Assembly (NCBI GenBank): GCA_046345315.1
Contig: JBKDKA010000082.1
Location: 1 to 64,000 of the forward strand
Direction of reading: 5' to 3'
Source: F1-80-MAGs062 sp046345315
GTDB lineage: Bacteria > Planctomycetota > Planctomycetia > Planctomycetales > Planctomycetaceae
DNA: 64,000 nucleotides
A program made the translations under genes and the position numbers. Below, in pieces: positions 15,592 to 24,700 of the stretch; position 1 is the stretch's first letter, and each line of letters begins with the position of its first letter. The notes beneath the pieces were generated by a model. It was not told the origin of the DNA. It searched no databases and worked only from the letters and a program-made list of their open reading frames with translations.

Positions 15592-16494
15592 ATGAAATCA
15601 CTGCCGTCGCATTCCATCATTCTCACCCTGTGCGTGACTGTTTCTTCTGTGATCTCGACTGATGTCGAAGCGGGAAATCACCGAAGTTCCGGAAATCATC
15701 GACCCCAGTTTTCGCAGAACTCCGGTGGACACAACGGAAACGGAAACCGTCAGAACTTCGGAAACCAGTTCCAGAACGGGGGTCAGTTCAAAAAGCAGAT
15801 TCAGTCCGGCCATAGCCAGTCTCAGCACGGACATCCCGGAAACTTCGGCCAGACTCTGAAGAAACATCAGCCGCAGTTTCAGGTGCCTCATCAGAACCAC
15901 AAAGTCATCGTCAACCACGATGTCTTTGGAAAACATGGCCAGCATCACAACAACAACGGGCATCACAACAACGGGCATCACAACAACGGTGGCCATCACA
16001 ACAACGGCGGCCATCACAACGGCGGCCATCTGAAGCATCACCAGATTTTCCAGAAGTTCGGGGGCCACTGCACGAAAGAGCTCTGGTGCCACACAGCTCC
16101 ACAGAAATGTCACTGGTGGTACAACTACTGTCCTCAGATTCAGCACTGCAGCACCGAATGTGCTCAGATCGAAGTCATCTACGTTCCCTGCTACGTCAAT
16201 GGAACACTGCTGCAGAATGTTCGATGGTATCTCGGGATGTCTGGTATGTTTCTGCCTGGCAGGGGTATCGGTGTCGAAAGCATTCAGCAAGGTTCTCCTG
16301 CAGAACAGGTCGGACTGGTTCCCGGAAACGTGATCGTGGCCGTTAATGGAATTCGTCTTGAATCGCCAGAACTTCTCGATCAGGCAGTTGCTCAGTCCGG
16401 CGGTATCCTGACACTCGAAGTGGCTGTCGCCGACGATGCACCGACTCAGATGGTGCAGCTGACACTCCAGCGAGTCGCAATTGCGAGTTTCTGA
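15592..16494 (+). CDS. Secreted His/Asn/Gly-rich protein with PDZ domain
   Basis: The 300-residue protein has a signal peptide (SIILTLCVTVSSVISTDVEA), then a Gln/Asn/Gly/His-rich low-complexity stretch (residues 27-115). A run of tandem HHNNG-type repeats follows (about residues 118-150). A Cys/Trp/His-rich segment (CTKELWCHTAPQKCHWWYN) is next, and then a PDZ domain (residues 220-295, core SPAEQVGLVPGNVIVAVNGI). The His repeats and the six or more Cys residues suggest binding of a transition metal outside the membrane; this is inference from composition. GAAAGG lies about 8 bases before the ATG. The gene is followed by a bidirectional terminator and is probably monocistronic. Confidence 0.75.
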   Translation: MKSLPSHSIILTLCVTVSSVISTDVEAGNHRSSGNHRPQFSQNSGGHNGNGNRQNFGNQFQNGGQFKKQIQSGHSQSQHGHPGNFGQTLKKHQPQFQVPHQNHKVIVNHDVFGKHGQHHNNNGHHNNGHHNNGGHHNNGGHHNGGHLKHHQIFQKFGGHCTKELWCHTAPQKCHWWYNYCPQIQHCSTECAQIEVIYVPCYVNGTLLQNVRWYLGMSGMFLPGRGIGVESIQQGSPAEQVGLVPGNVIVAVNGIRLESPELLDQAVAQSGGILTLEVAVADDAPTQMVQLTLQRVAIASF

Positions 16495-16552
16495 GACATC
16501 CGACGAACCTTCAATACTCCATCAGATCAGTCCAGTGAATCACCAACCCTGT

Positions 16553-16590
16553 CAAAACGGTCCCGCTTCATCGAAGCCGGGACCGTTTTG
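16553..16590. terminator. Bidirectional terminator
   Basis: A near-perfect 16-bp stem (CAAAACGGTCCCG with CGGGACCGTTTTG, small loop) lies between the convergent His-rich PDZ gene and the membrane-protein gene. The stem itself begins with AAAA and ends with TTTT, so it can act in both directions. Confidence 0.85.
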
Positions 16591-16648
16591 CGTTTGCAGA
16601 CAAACTTGATGTGACCGAACGACAGGTAATCAACCGCAGATTCTCCGG

Positions 16649-17248
16649 TCACCACCAGTCGAGAACCGGCGTCTGATTCGGTGCTGCATAAACCCAGCCT
16701 CCCAGCAGGAATCGCAGCCAGCCCGTGGGAGCCGGCAAGTTCCACCTCAGAACGACGTACAGAAAAAACATGCTCAACGCGGCACCGGCATACCACCGAG
16801 CATTCGCCGGAAAACGAAGAACACCGGCAACTCCGAAAACCCAGAGTCCGACGACAAACAAATCCAGATACTCGATCGCGTTCAGACATGGCTCCCAGTC
16901 GAGGAACGGCCAGAAAACACGAACTCCCCAGAAATAGGGGATGTCAGTCAGAATGTGGACGCCTGACGAAAGCAGGCACCATCCCATGAGCTGTCGGAAG
17001 GGCAGTCCTGATATCAACCCGGCAATGCCGGCAGTCGACGCAGAGATCAGAATGACTGCGATCAGGCAATGTCCGAGCACGTGATGAAAACGCCAGAAGA
17101 GTGGCTCACTGATGAGTTTCGCCGCCACGTCGAGGTCCGGCAGTATTCCTGCAGCGACAACGGCACAAACTGCAGGATTTCCGAGACGTTGACGACATCC
17201 CAGATGAGCAATCAGAAACGAACACGCAGCGTGTTCCGGCAGTGTCAT
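16649..17248 (-). CDS. Small integral membrane protein, YdjM/DUF457-like
   Basis: The 199-residue protein has five or six membrane helices and resembles the LexA-regulated membrane hydrolase family (YdjM, DUF457). Its early HAACSFLIAHLG segment, the GILPDLD motif near residue 35, an RFHHVLGHCL motif near residue 55, and a later GVHILTDIPYFWG all place His and Asp residues where that family keeps its putative metal ligands. The catalytic role of the family is not established. The ATG at 17248 has AAAGG about 9 bases upstream; longer starts add 49 residues without similarity. It converges on the PDZ gene across the shared terminator. Confidence 0.65.
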   Translation of the reverse strand: MTLPEHAACSFLIAHLGCRQRLGNPAVCAVVAAGILPDLDVAAKLISEPLFWRFHHVLGHCLIAVILISASTAGIAGLISGLPFRQLMGWCLLSSGVHILTDIPYFWGVRVFWPFLDWEPCLNAIEYLDLFVVGLWVFGVAGVLRFPANARWYAGAALSMFFLYVVLRWNLPAPTGWLRFLLGGWVYAAPNQTPVLDWW

Positions 17249-17579
17249 CGCAATGGCCTTTCGGCACTCGGAAAATGAAACTTCAGGATTCCAGATCCGC
17301 CTTGGTTGACCAGCCATCTGACAGGAGCATCTTCGACAGCCTTTTTGTCTATGAAATCCCCCCAAAACGATGGCAGAAGACATTTCAGGCCGCATCAGGG
17401 CGCATGATTTTTTTACCTGACCGTTTCAGATCGATCTGTCTCACCCTGCACAGGTCTGCCGTCACATGTGCAGTCTGGAATGCACATCGATTCGCGTCCG
17501 ATTCCTGCACCAGTGGACGATTGCATGAACAAAAATGTGAACGCCCCGCAAACGGGACGATGGTGACACGGAGGACACG

Positions 17580-18638
17580 ATACTGAAACGAAAACTCAGT
17601 CTTTTGATACTTACGATGCTGTTCGGGCAATATGCCAACGCTGGTCAGTCACTGATTGGCTATCAAATGACCGGACTTCAGTCCTGTTTCTCGTCAAATG
17701 ATTCCTCGTGCTCAGCGTCCTGCTGCCCGTCATGTGTTGAAGAGCCGGTAACCTGCGGTGACGGCGGATGCGGCGATGTCGGATGCGGCGACAGCTGCAG
17801 TTCACTGTTTGGAGCAGGAAGCTGCGATCTCACCGGCATTCTGAGTCTGAAGAAGAGCGACCACTGTTTCGACGACTTTATCAGTCCGATGACTAACCCG
17901 GTCTTTTTTGAGGATCCTCGAACTCTCACTGAGGCACGCCTCATTTACCTGAACCACAATGTTCCGGGAGCTCTCGGCGGCGGAAACGTCCAGCTCTTCG
18001 CGATGCAGCTTCGAGCGGCGCTCACCGACGATCTGTCGATCATCGCGACCAAGGACGGTTACGCGATCTCCGACACCCCACTCGTCGACGATGGCTGGGC
18101 AGATGTTTCCGCCGGTCTGAAGCTGAATGTTTACAAGAGCGTTGAAACTCAGACGATTGCGAGCGTTGGCACGACCTATGAGATCCCAATGGGCAGCAAT
18201 CGCACGCTGCAGGGGAACGGTGACGGCGAGTTCCACTTCTTCGCTACAGGTGGTACTGAAATTCTGGAGAGCACCCACTGGATCAGTGCGACCGGTCTGC
18301 GGCTTCCAGTCGACCAGAACGACGAGAGCACGCTCATGTACTGGTCAAACCACCTTGACCGAAAGATCGGAAACACAGGTTTCTACTTCCTCGGCGAATG
18401 CAACTGGTATCACTGGCTTGCCGATGGAGGCGCGTTTCCACTGCCCGTGGAAGGACTGGACCTGTTCAACCTCGGCTCCACTGGTGTTGATAACAACAAC
18501 ATCGTCACGGGAGCACTCGGTGTGAAATACAAGCCATCCGGCAACACCGAAATTGGTGCCGCCTGGGAAGTTCCTCTGACGGACCGAGAAGACATCCTGA
18601 AAGATCGCTTCACGGTCGACTACATCTTCCGGTATTGA
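17580..18638 (+). CDS. Outer-membrane-type protein with non-canonical start
   Basis: The protein has a signal peptide (KRKLSLLILTMLFGQYANA), then a Cys-rich segment (residues 35-60: CCPSC, CGDGGCGDVGCGDSC). About 270 residues follow that read as alternating beta-strands and end in the aromatic FRY, as in outer-membrane beta-barrels. No ATG, GTG or TTG begins the signal peptide. GGAGG at 17570-17574 is spaced 5 bases from ATA (17580) and 8 from CTG (17583), both in frame. The nearest TTG (17604) has no ribosome site and would cut the signal peptide in half. Translation therefore probably starts at ATA or CTG. The family resembles planctomycete-specific barrel proteins; the function is unknown. 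Confidence 0.65.
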   Translation: MLKRKLSLLILTMLFGQYANAGQSLIGYQMTGLQSCFSSNDSSCSASCCPSCVEEPVTCGDGGCGDVGCGDSCSSLFGAGSCDLTGILSLKKSDHCFDDFISPMTNPVFFEDPRTLTEARLIYLNHNVPGALGGGNVQLFAMQLRAALTDDLSIIATKDGYAISDTPLVDDGWADVSAGLKLNVYKSVETQTIASVGTTYEIPMGSNRTLQGNGDGEFHFFATGGTEILESTHWISATGLRLPVDQNDESTLMYWSNHLDRKIGNTGFYFLGECNWYHWLADGGAFPLPVEGLDLFNLGSTGVDNNNIVTGALGVKYKPSGNTEIGAAWEVPLTDREDILKDRFTVDYIFRY

Positions 18639-18674
18639 AACCGTCAGCAGTTACGATCTCATCCAGAACCGAAA

Positions 18675-18717
18675 AGCCCCGTGATCGCTCTGAAGCAGTC
18701 ACGGGGCTCTGTTTTTC
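18675..18717. terminator. Rho-independent terminator
   Basis: Stem AGCCCCGTGA pairs with TCACGGGGCT (loop of about 15 bases) and is followed by CTGTTTTT on the plus strand. On the minus strand it is followed by TTTTCGG. It ends the barrel-protein gene and possibly also the DHH gene that converges on it. Confidence 0.85.
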
Positions 18718-18784
18718 GATGCATTGTCGGCAGGCCGAATACTCGCTCGTCCAGGAATCGAACTATCGATTGATTCCGGACGTC

Positions 18785-19750
18785 TCAGACGAGTTCCGGT
18801 TCCCTGACTTCAATGGAGTGGTCGAGAGCAGAAACGATTTCGGGTACGAGACGATCAGCGTCGGCCGCGGGAATCTGGCACGTGCCCGCAGCAGCATGTC
18901 CGCCACCTCCATGTTTCAGCATCAACGCGCCGACGTTCACCGGATTCGTCCGATTCAAAATTGATTTGCCCACAGCAACGACAGTCATCTGCGGCTGACG
19001 GCTCTTCAGTAGATGAATCGAAATATTACAGTCCGGGAACAGGGCATAGGCGAGAAAACGATTTCCACAGTAGATCACTTCTTCATCGCGAAGATCGATG
19101 ACAGCTACTTTTCCGTAGACCCCTGAACATCGAGCAATCTGTTCGCAGAAGTCCTGTCGCTGGGAGTTGTACAGATCGATTCGCTCCCGAACATCAGGCA
19201 GTGCAAGAATCTCTGCAATCGTGTGTTTTCTGCAGTAATCAATCAGCGCCATCATGAGCTGATAGTTGGAGATCCGAAAATCCCGGAACCGACCCAGACC
19301 TGTGCGAGGATCCATGATGAAGTTCAGCATGGTCCAGCCGGAAGGACGCAGGATTTCTTCACGTGTGAATCGAGCGGCATCGCAGCGATCAACGGCCGTC
19401 ATCATGTCTGCGCTGATGGAAGGAAACTTCGCGGCGCCACCGAAGTAATTGTAAACCACGCGAGCAGCGGAATCGGCATTTGGATCAAGAACATAATTCG
19501 GCCGAACCAGCGTTCCGTTCCGAATCGCTTCGCTTCCATGGTGATCGAAACAGAGATGACATCCTGCCTGATACGGTAGATTGGTGATGATGTCTCGCGA
19601 TGAGATCTCAACAAGACCGTCCTGAACGTCCTTTGGATGCACAAAGAGCACTTCATCCAGCATGCCCATATCGCGGAGCAGCGCGGCACTGACCAGACCG
19701 TCAAAATCACTTCGAGTCACAAGACGGTACCGAGCGTTCTGAGCCACCAT
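18785..19750 (-). CDS. DHH-family phosphoesterase
   Basis: The 321-residue cytoplasmic protein of the DHH/DHHA1 superfamily hydrolyses phosphodiester or phosphoanhydride bonds with Mn ions. Conserved motifs are TRSDFDGLVSAAL near residue 12 (motif I, Asp ligands), CFDHHG near 68 (the DHH motif), and an Asp in MTAVDRCDAAR near 118. The C-terminal substrate site is GALMLKHGGGGHAAAGTCQI near 280. Members include NrnA-type nanoRNases and exopolyphosphatases; which activity applies cannot be decided here. AAGGA lies 6 bases before the ATG. The gene is monocistronic, with a terminator beyond its 3' end. Confidence 0.85.
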   Translation of the reverse strand: MVAQNARYRLVTRSDFDGLVSAALLRDMGMLDEVLFVHPKDVQDGLVEISSRDIITNLPYQAGCHLCFDHHGSEAIRNGTLVRPNYVLDPNADSAARVVYNYFGGAAKFPSISADMMTAVDRCDAARFTREEILRPSGWTMLNFIMDPRTGLGRFRDFRISNYQLMMALIDYCRKHTIAEILALPDVRERIDLYNSQRQDFCEQIARCSGVYGKVAVIDLRDEEVIYCGNRFLAYALFPDCNISIHLLKSRQPQMTVVAVGKSILNRTNPVNVGALMLKHGGGGHAAAGTCQIPAADADRLVPEIVSALDHSIEVREPELV

Positions 19751-20035
19751 ATCAGATCCTTTGCCTTTTCACCGAGTCGGGGAGATACGGACAACCCTCG
19801 AAAAAGCACGGTCGGTGCTGCTGCTGACAGCAGTTCTGAGAGGGTTGAAAAACATCCGCAGCCAGACCAAGGCCACAGGGGAGAATAGATTCCGGAATCT
19901 CTGTCTTCAGAAATTTCAGGGCGTTTCATCGCCCCGAAGGCCTGTGATCAGACAGAATTCAATGATCCGAGCAGATCTGATGTCTGGTTTGATTCTGTGG
20001 ATACTGTCAGTTTTTTCGATCGCAGCGACAGCAAC

Positions 20036-21094
20036 TCATTCGGAGCCACCACGCTCCGAACGTCGACGAAACTCCCGAAGGCGTTCTTCACGCGAACTGT
20101 CCTCACTCCGTTCGTCTCGTCGGCCGGAGTCTTTCACTTTCCGTGGATCACCACCTGGCGCAACGATCTTCAGACGTTCCGATGATTTCGCTGGGGCTCC
20201 CCGTTTGTCTGAAGTCGCAACAGCAGTCGTCGATGCGTCCTCAGTGGTTTCCGCTGGAGTGTCATGGTCGTGCAGTTCCGAGGGCGTCAGGAATCCGTCA
20301 CTATCCTGATCAATCAGTTCGAAATCGTCGAGCTGTTCTCGGTTCTCCTCCAGCCATTCGTGAAAGGCAATCTGACCATCGAGATCCGTATCGTATTCGC
20401 TGTACTTTGGAGGAAGATCGAGCGTCACGCGGTCACGTGGTTTCTGCACATAGGGCTTCAGAACAGGCTTTGGCGGCACTTTCGCATCGGATGCTCGACC
20501 ACTCCGGTCTGAACTTCGTTCGTCGCCCGGCCGTCGACCACCAAATCCTCCTCGAACGGAATCACGAAACTCATCCACCGACATGCCGGCGCGAACTTCG
20601 ATCCCACGACTCCGAACCATGTCCTGCATGAACGACGGCATTTGCTCAATCTCGTCCTGACTGATCTCACCATCGCCGTTTCGGTCGATCATGGACGTGA
20701 AACCGCCCCGACGGCCACGGTCGCCGCCGCCGCCAAATCCACCTGGCGGGCCCCCGAATGGGCCTCCAAATGGACCGCCGAAACCACCCGGAGGGCCTCC
20801 AAAATCCCCGCCGAATCCCCCTCGCGAACGATCGAAATCACCGCCCTCTTCGCCACGCTCCCGGCGAAAACCTCGCCGACGCCCCCCGAATCCTTCACGA
20901 TCGAAGTTCTCTCCACTTTCATTCTCACCGCGACGTCGGTCCCCAAAACCTTCTTCCTGAGCCTGAGCAATCGCACCGTGCATCATCGAGCATTGAAGCA
21001 ACGTCAGCACAATACCCGACAGGATCAGCAACGTTGCTGATCTGCGGAATGCGTTCGAGCTGAAGACAGCGTCTGACGATTTGAGGGCGCACAT
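20036..21094 (-). CDS. Secreted EF-hand protein with Gly/Phe/Arg-rich region
   Basis: The protein has about 352 residues. An N-terminal signal or anchor (ATLLILSGIVLTLLQCSMMHG) is followed by an Arg/Glu-rich stretch. Next is an almost pure Gly/Phe/Pro region (GGFGGPFGG-type repeats, about residues 75-125), a first calcium-binding EF loop (DRNGDGEISQDE), a linker, and two further loops (DTDLDGQIAFHE and DQDSDGFLTPSE). A charged Arg/Glu/Ser tail ends the protein. The three loops keep the Asp/Asn/Glu ligand spacing of EF-hands, so calcium binding outside the membrane is likely. The ATG at 21094 has GGAAAAA about 8 bases upstream; an ATG at 21163 is an alternative. It is a single gene; its partner is unknown. 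Confidence 0.75.
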   Translation of the reverse strand: MCALKSSDAVFSSNAFRRSATLLILSGIVLTLLQCSMMHGAIAQAQEEGFGDRRRGENESGENFDREGFGGRRRGFRRERGEEGGDFDRSRGGFGGDFGGPPGGFGGPFGGPFGGPPGGFGGGGDRGRRGGFTSMIDRNGDGEISQDEIEQMPSFMQDMVRSRGIEVRAGMSVDEFRDSVRGGFGGRRPGDERSSDRSGRASDAKVPPKPVLKPYVQKPRDRVTLDLPPKYSEYDTDLDGQIAFHEWLEENREQLDDFELIDQDSDGFLTPSELHDHDTPAETTEDASTTAVATSDKRGAPAKSSERLKIVAPGGDPRKVKDSGRRDERSEDSSREERLREFRRRSERGGSE

Positions 21095-21740
21095 TGGCAG
21101 ATTTTTCCATTCGAGAGTGATCTCAGAGGAACAGACCTGGTTCCAGAACGACTTACTCATCACTTCAGCAGACCAAGCGGCTCAACTGCTCAGTCCAAGC
21201 TCAACGTCCAAGCTCAAATGATATGTGCCACTGACTATGCCAGTGTTTTCCAACCAAACAGCACTGGCATAGCCAGTGGCACACAAGCGACATGGGCAAC
21301 ATTTCCGAATCGACACTGATCTCACAAACTCAGAACTGGTTCCAGAACAACATCCTGATCTTTTCAGTAGATCGCAAACTGAACACCTGAATACACTGAA
21401 ACACGGCAACCTTCCGAAAGATTCGCAGAAAGTTGTGAATTTGTAGACTCTCTGAACGAATTCCGGTGTTCCAACTGTGGAAAGCTTTCCGGTTTCGATG
21501 TTGCCGGAAATCACCAACCCACAATTTCTGTGCAGACTCCATTGATCCGCCGGAATCCCCCGGTTTCTGTCGGGGAACTTTTGGTAAGGGAGACTGAAGT
21601 GCGGAACAATGCTGTTACGGGATTGTGTTTCCGGAATCTTATTCCGCAGGGCACCTTCGAAGAGTCATCGTAACTCAGAATCAATTATCGACAAGACGAC
21701 AATCGGACAGGCCCCTTGACCAGGGCCCACTCTGAACACA
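21095..21740. other. Intergenic region upstream of the secretion operon
   Basis: This 646-base space contains a 22-bp-arm inverted repeat (listed separately) and, near 21556-21574, a short hairpin CCCCGG...TCGGGG. It must also contain the promoters of the EF-hand gene (minus) and of the secretion operon (plus). No coding region is supported. Confidence 0.35.
21224..21283. repeat. Inverted repeat with GTGCCACTGGCTATGCCAGTG arms
   Basis: The left arm 21224-21245 and right arm 21262-21283 are inverted copies matching at 21 of 22 positions, separated by 16 bases (TTTTCCAACCAAACAG). Each arm is itself partly palindromic (CACTGgctatgCCAGTG). It does not look like a terminator, because no T-tract follows the right arm. 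From memory, similar 'CACTGGCTATGCCAGTG' words recur in planctomycete genomes as dispersed repeats. Confidence 0.85.
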
Positions 21741-24700
21741 ATGAATCACTCCTGCCAACGATTTCTTGTTTCTCTGTTTCTGACGCTCTGGGTCTGCGCC
21801 GCGCAGTCTCAGCCAGCGTTCGCTCAGAGATCAGGGTCCAGCGAAACCGACCTGCTGAAACGCAGCGATGTTCAGGAACAACTCGGTCTTTCAGCGGATC
21901 AGATCACGAAGATCAGCGAGTTTCAGAAAGCGTCGAGTCCCGGACGTGAAATCTTCGACCCGTTTCTTGCTCGAATGAAAGCCGTCGAGACTGAGGCGGA
22001 GCGGTCAAAAATCCGTGAGGAAATGAATCAGGCGATTGCTGCGGCAAAAAGCTCGTTCCAGAACAATTCGATGTCTGTTCTGAATGAATCTCAGCGTCGA
22101 TTACTCAGAAGCCTCTACGTCCGCGAAGTCGGCGTTCGAGCTCTTCTGAATGACCAGATCGCCGAAGAATTGAATCTCTCCGAAGAACAGAAAGCCAGTC
22201 TGCAGAAGCTTCGGGATGAACAGCGAGACGCGTCTCGGACTCTCGGCTTCAATGCGTCCGACGAGGAACGATCCAAATTTGAAACCACCTGGACTGAGAA
22301 AACGAAGGGCGTTCTGACGCCGGATCAGCGAACGCAGTTTGAGAAACTGTCTGAAACGACAGACAAGTCAGCAGTCGCTGTATCGAAGAAGGATTCAACG
22401 GCGCCGTCAACAGCTTCGTCATCAACACCAGCATTGACGCCACCCTCCGCGGAACCGCCTCCGGGAGAATCAGTTGTTGCCAGCTTTCAGTCGGAAACAG
22501 CATCGGAGCCTTCTTCGGAAGAAGCTGCAGATTCATCGAGCAGTTCGAAACCGGAAACGTCGGCAGCCGGAGCCAGAAAGTTCTCCTTCAATTTCCGTTA
22601 CGCTCCCTGGGATCAGGTGCTCACGGAATTTGCAACTGCCGCAGGCCTGACACTGGACCTGACGGTCACTCCCCCCGGAACTTTCAGTCATCTGGACAAC
22701 TCCACATACACCGCAAACGAAACGCTGGATGTCCTGAACGGTTATCTGCTCCGCAAAGGATATGCGATCCTCAGGAAAGACGGCTTTCTGGTCTGCGTCA
22801 ACGTGGACAAGGGAATTTCTCCCGAACTCATTCCTGATGTTCCGCTGGAGAATCTCTCCGGTGTTGGGGAGAACGAAATCGTTCGGATTGAACTGGCGAT
22901 TGCGGATGTTGATGTCGCTGTGATGGCTCAGGAAGTGGAATCGCTGCTCGGACCGCAGGGAAAGATGACAGCATTCACTCAGACCGGGACGCTCATTGTG
23001 AGCGACACCGGGGCGAACCTTCGTCGCATCAGAAAGTTTCTCGACAATTCACTGCAGCGTCGCAAACCCGATGATCTGATTTTTCGCTCTTACCACCTGA
23101 AGAACATTTCTGCTGAGGAAGCTGAGATTCTTCTGATGACTCAGTTCGGCATGCGACAAGGGGCAACCAATGTCAGCTCCGCGACTGAAGAACGTGGTAA
23201 CCGCGACCGCCGTCAGCCGGAACCCGTGCAGCCGGCATCGGCATCCAGTCCGCCGCTTCAGCTGGCTGCAGATTCACGGACCAACAGTCTGTTCGTCACG
23301 GGTACAGCAAAACAGCAGACTCTGGTTGAAGAAATCATCAATGCGATTGACGTCAGCGAAGCTCCAGATGGAACTCCACTGGGGAGCCGTTCGAACTCCG
23401 CTCCTTATCTGAAAGTCTATACCGTCAGCGGTGTTGATGCCGGAGAAGTCACAAAGAGTCTGGATTCCATGATGCCGGGCGTTGTGATCAACGAAGACAG
23501 CCGAGCAGGGCGGATTCATATCTGGGGAACGGAGCGACAGCATCAGCAGGTTGAAGAATGGATCCGACAGTTCGACGGCCGCGGTGGAAGTGGCTCCGTC
23601 GCCGTGATTCCGCTGGTTCGCATGGACCCACTGACAGCTTCGGCAACACTGAGATCGCTCTTTTTGTCGGAAGGCAACAGCGCTCCAACCATCGAATCTG
23701 ACCTGACCGGCCGGCGACTGATCGTGAAAGGTTCGGCAGACCAGATCGCTCAGATCAGAACAGTTCTGACAGGCCTGGGAGAAGATGGTACGGGAGTTCG
23801 ACAGAACAGTCAGTCCGGCCCCGTTCGCCGCTTCTCGCTGCAGGGACGAAATCCGGATGAGTTTCTTCGATATCTTCAGCAGTCGTGGGAATCGACTGAA
23901 AGAACCCCGATCCGAGTGATCATTCCAGGAAATCAGGGCCCGATCCGAGACCGCAGAACTCCCGGTAAACCGGAAACCAATCCACAGCGTTCCGAATCCC
24001 TGCCTGAAGAATCGAAGGACAGGCACAGAGATTCCACCAGCCAGAACAGGCTACGTGATCGTGTTCTGATGACGTCGTCGCAGACTGAGCCGGCTGACTC
24101 GAATGAAACAGAAACGACGGATGCTGCGTCAAATGGCGCAGAATCGAACGGTGAACAGCCTTCACAATCCGAACCGGAAGCTACTGAGCCGGAATCGACA
24201 GACGGCATTCGTGTGCTGGTTCATGGTGATGAGTTGATTCTGAGCTCTTCGGATGAAGCCGCTCTGGATCGTATGGAATCGCTTCTGGAGTCGCTGCATC
24301 AGTCCCTTCCGCAGCGTTCGACATGGACCGTTTTTTATCTCCAGGCGGCGGATGCCACGGAAACAGCCACCATGCTCGAACAGATTTTCCCGGCAAGTTC
24401 CGTAACAAAGACGGCGGCTGAAGGCGGGCTCAGTTTCAGCAGCATGTTCCGTCCGGTGACTGACACGGTCTCTAACATGACAGGGCTGTCTTCATTATCA
24501 ACCTCGCCTCAGGTGCTTCGCATCATTCCCGATATCCGCTCGAATTCTCTGTTCGTCACGGGCCCGGAAATGCTGATTCGCGATGTGGAGGAAGTCCTGA
24601 AGGTTCTTGATGCTTCAGATCTTCCGGAATCACTCCGAGAGATGCAGCCACGAATGATCGAAGTCCGTTATGCCGACATTAACGAAGTGTCCCAGATCGT

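Noticed and set aside
15950..16030. Tandem CATCACAACAACGG-like repeats resembling a short array
   Set aside because: They are in-frame codons of the His/Asn/Gly repeats of the exported PDZ protein, not a CRISPR or intergenic repeat.
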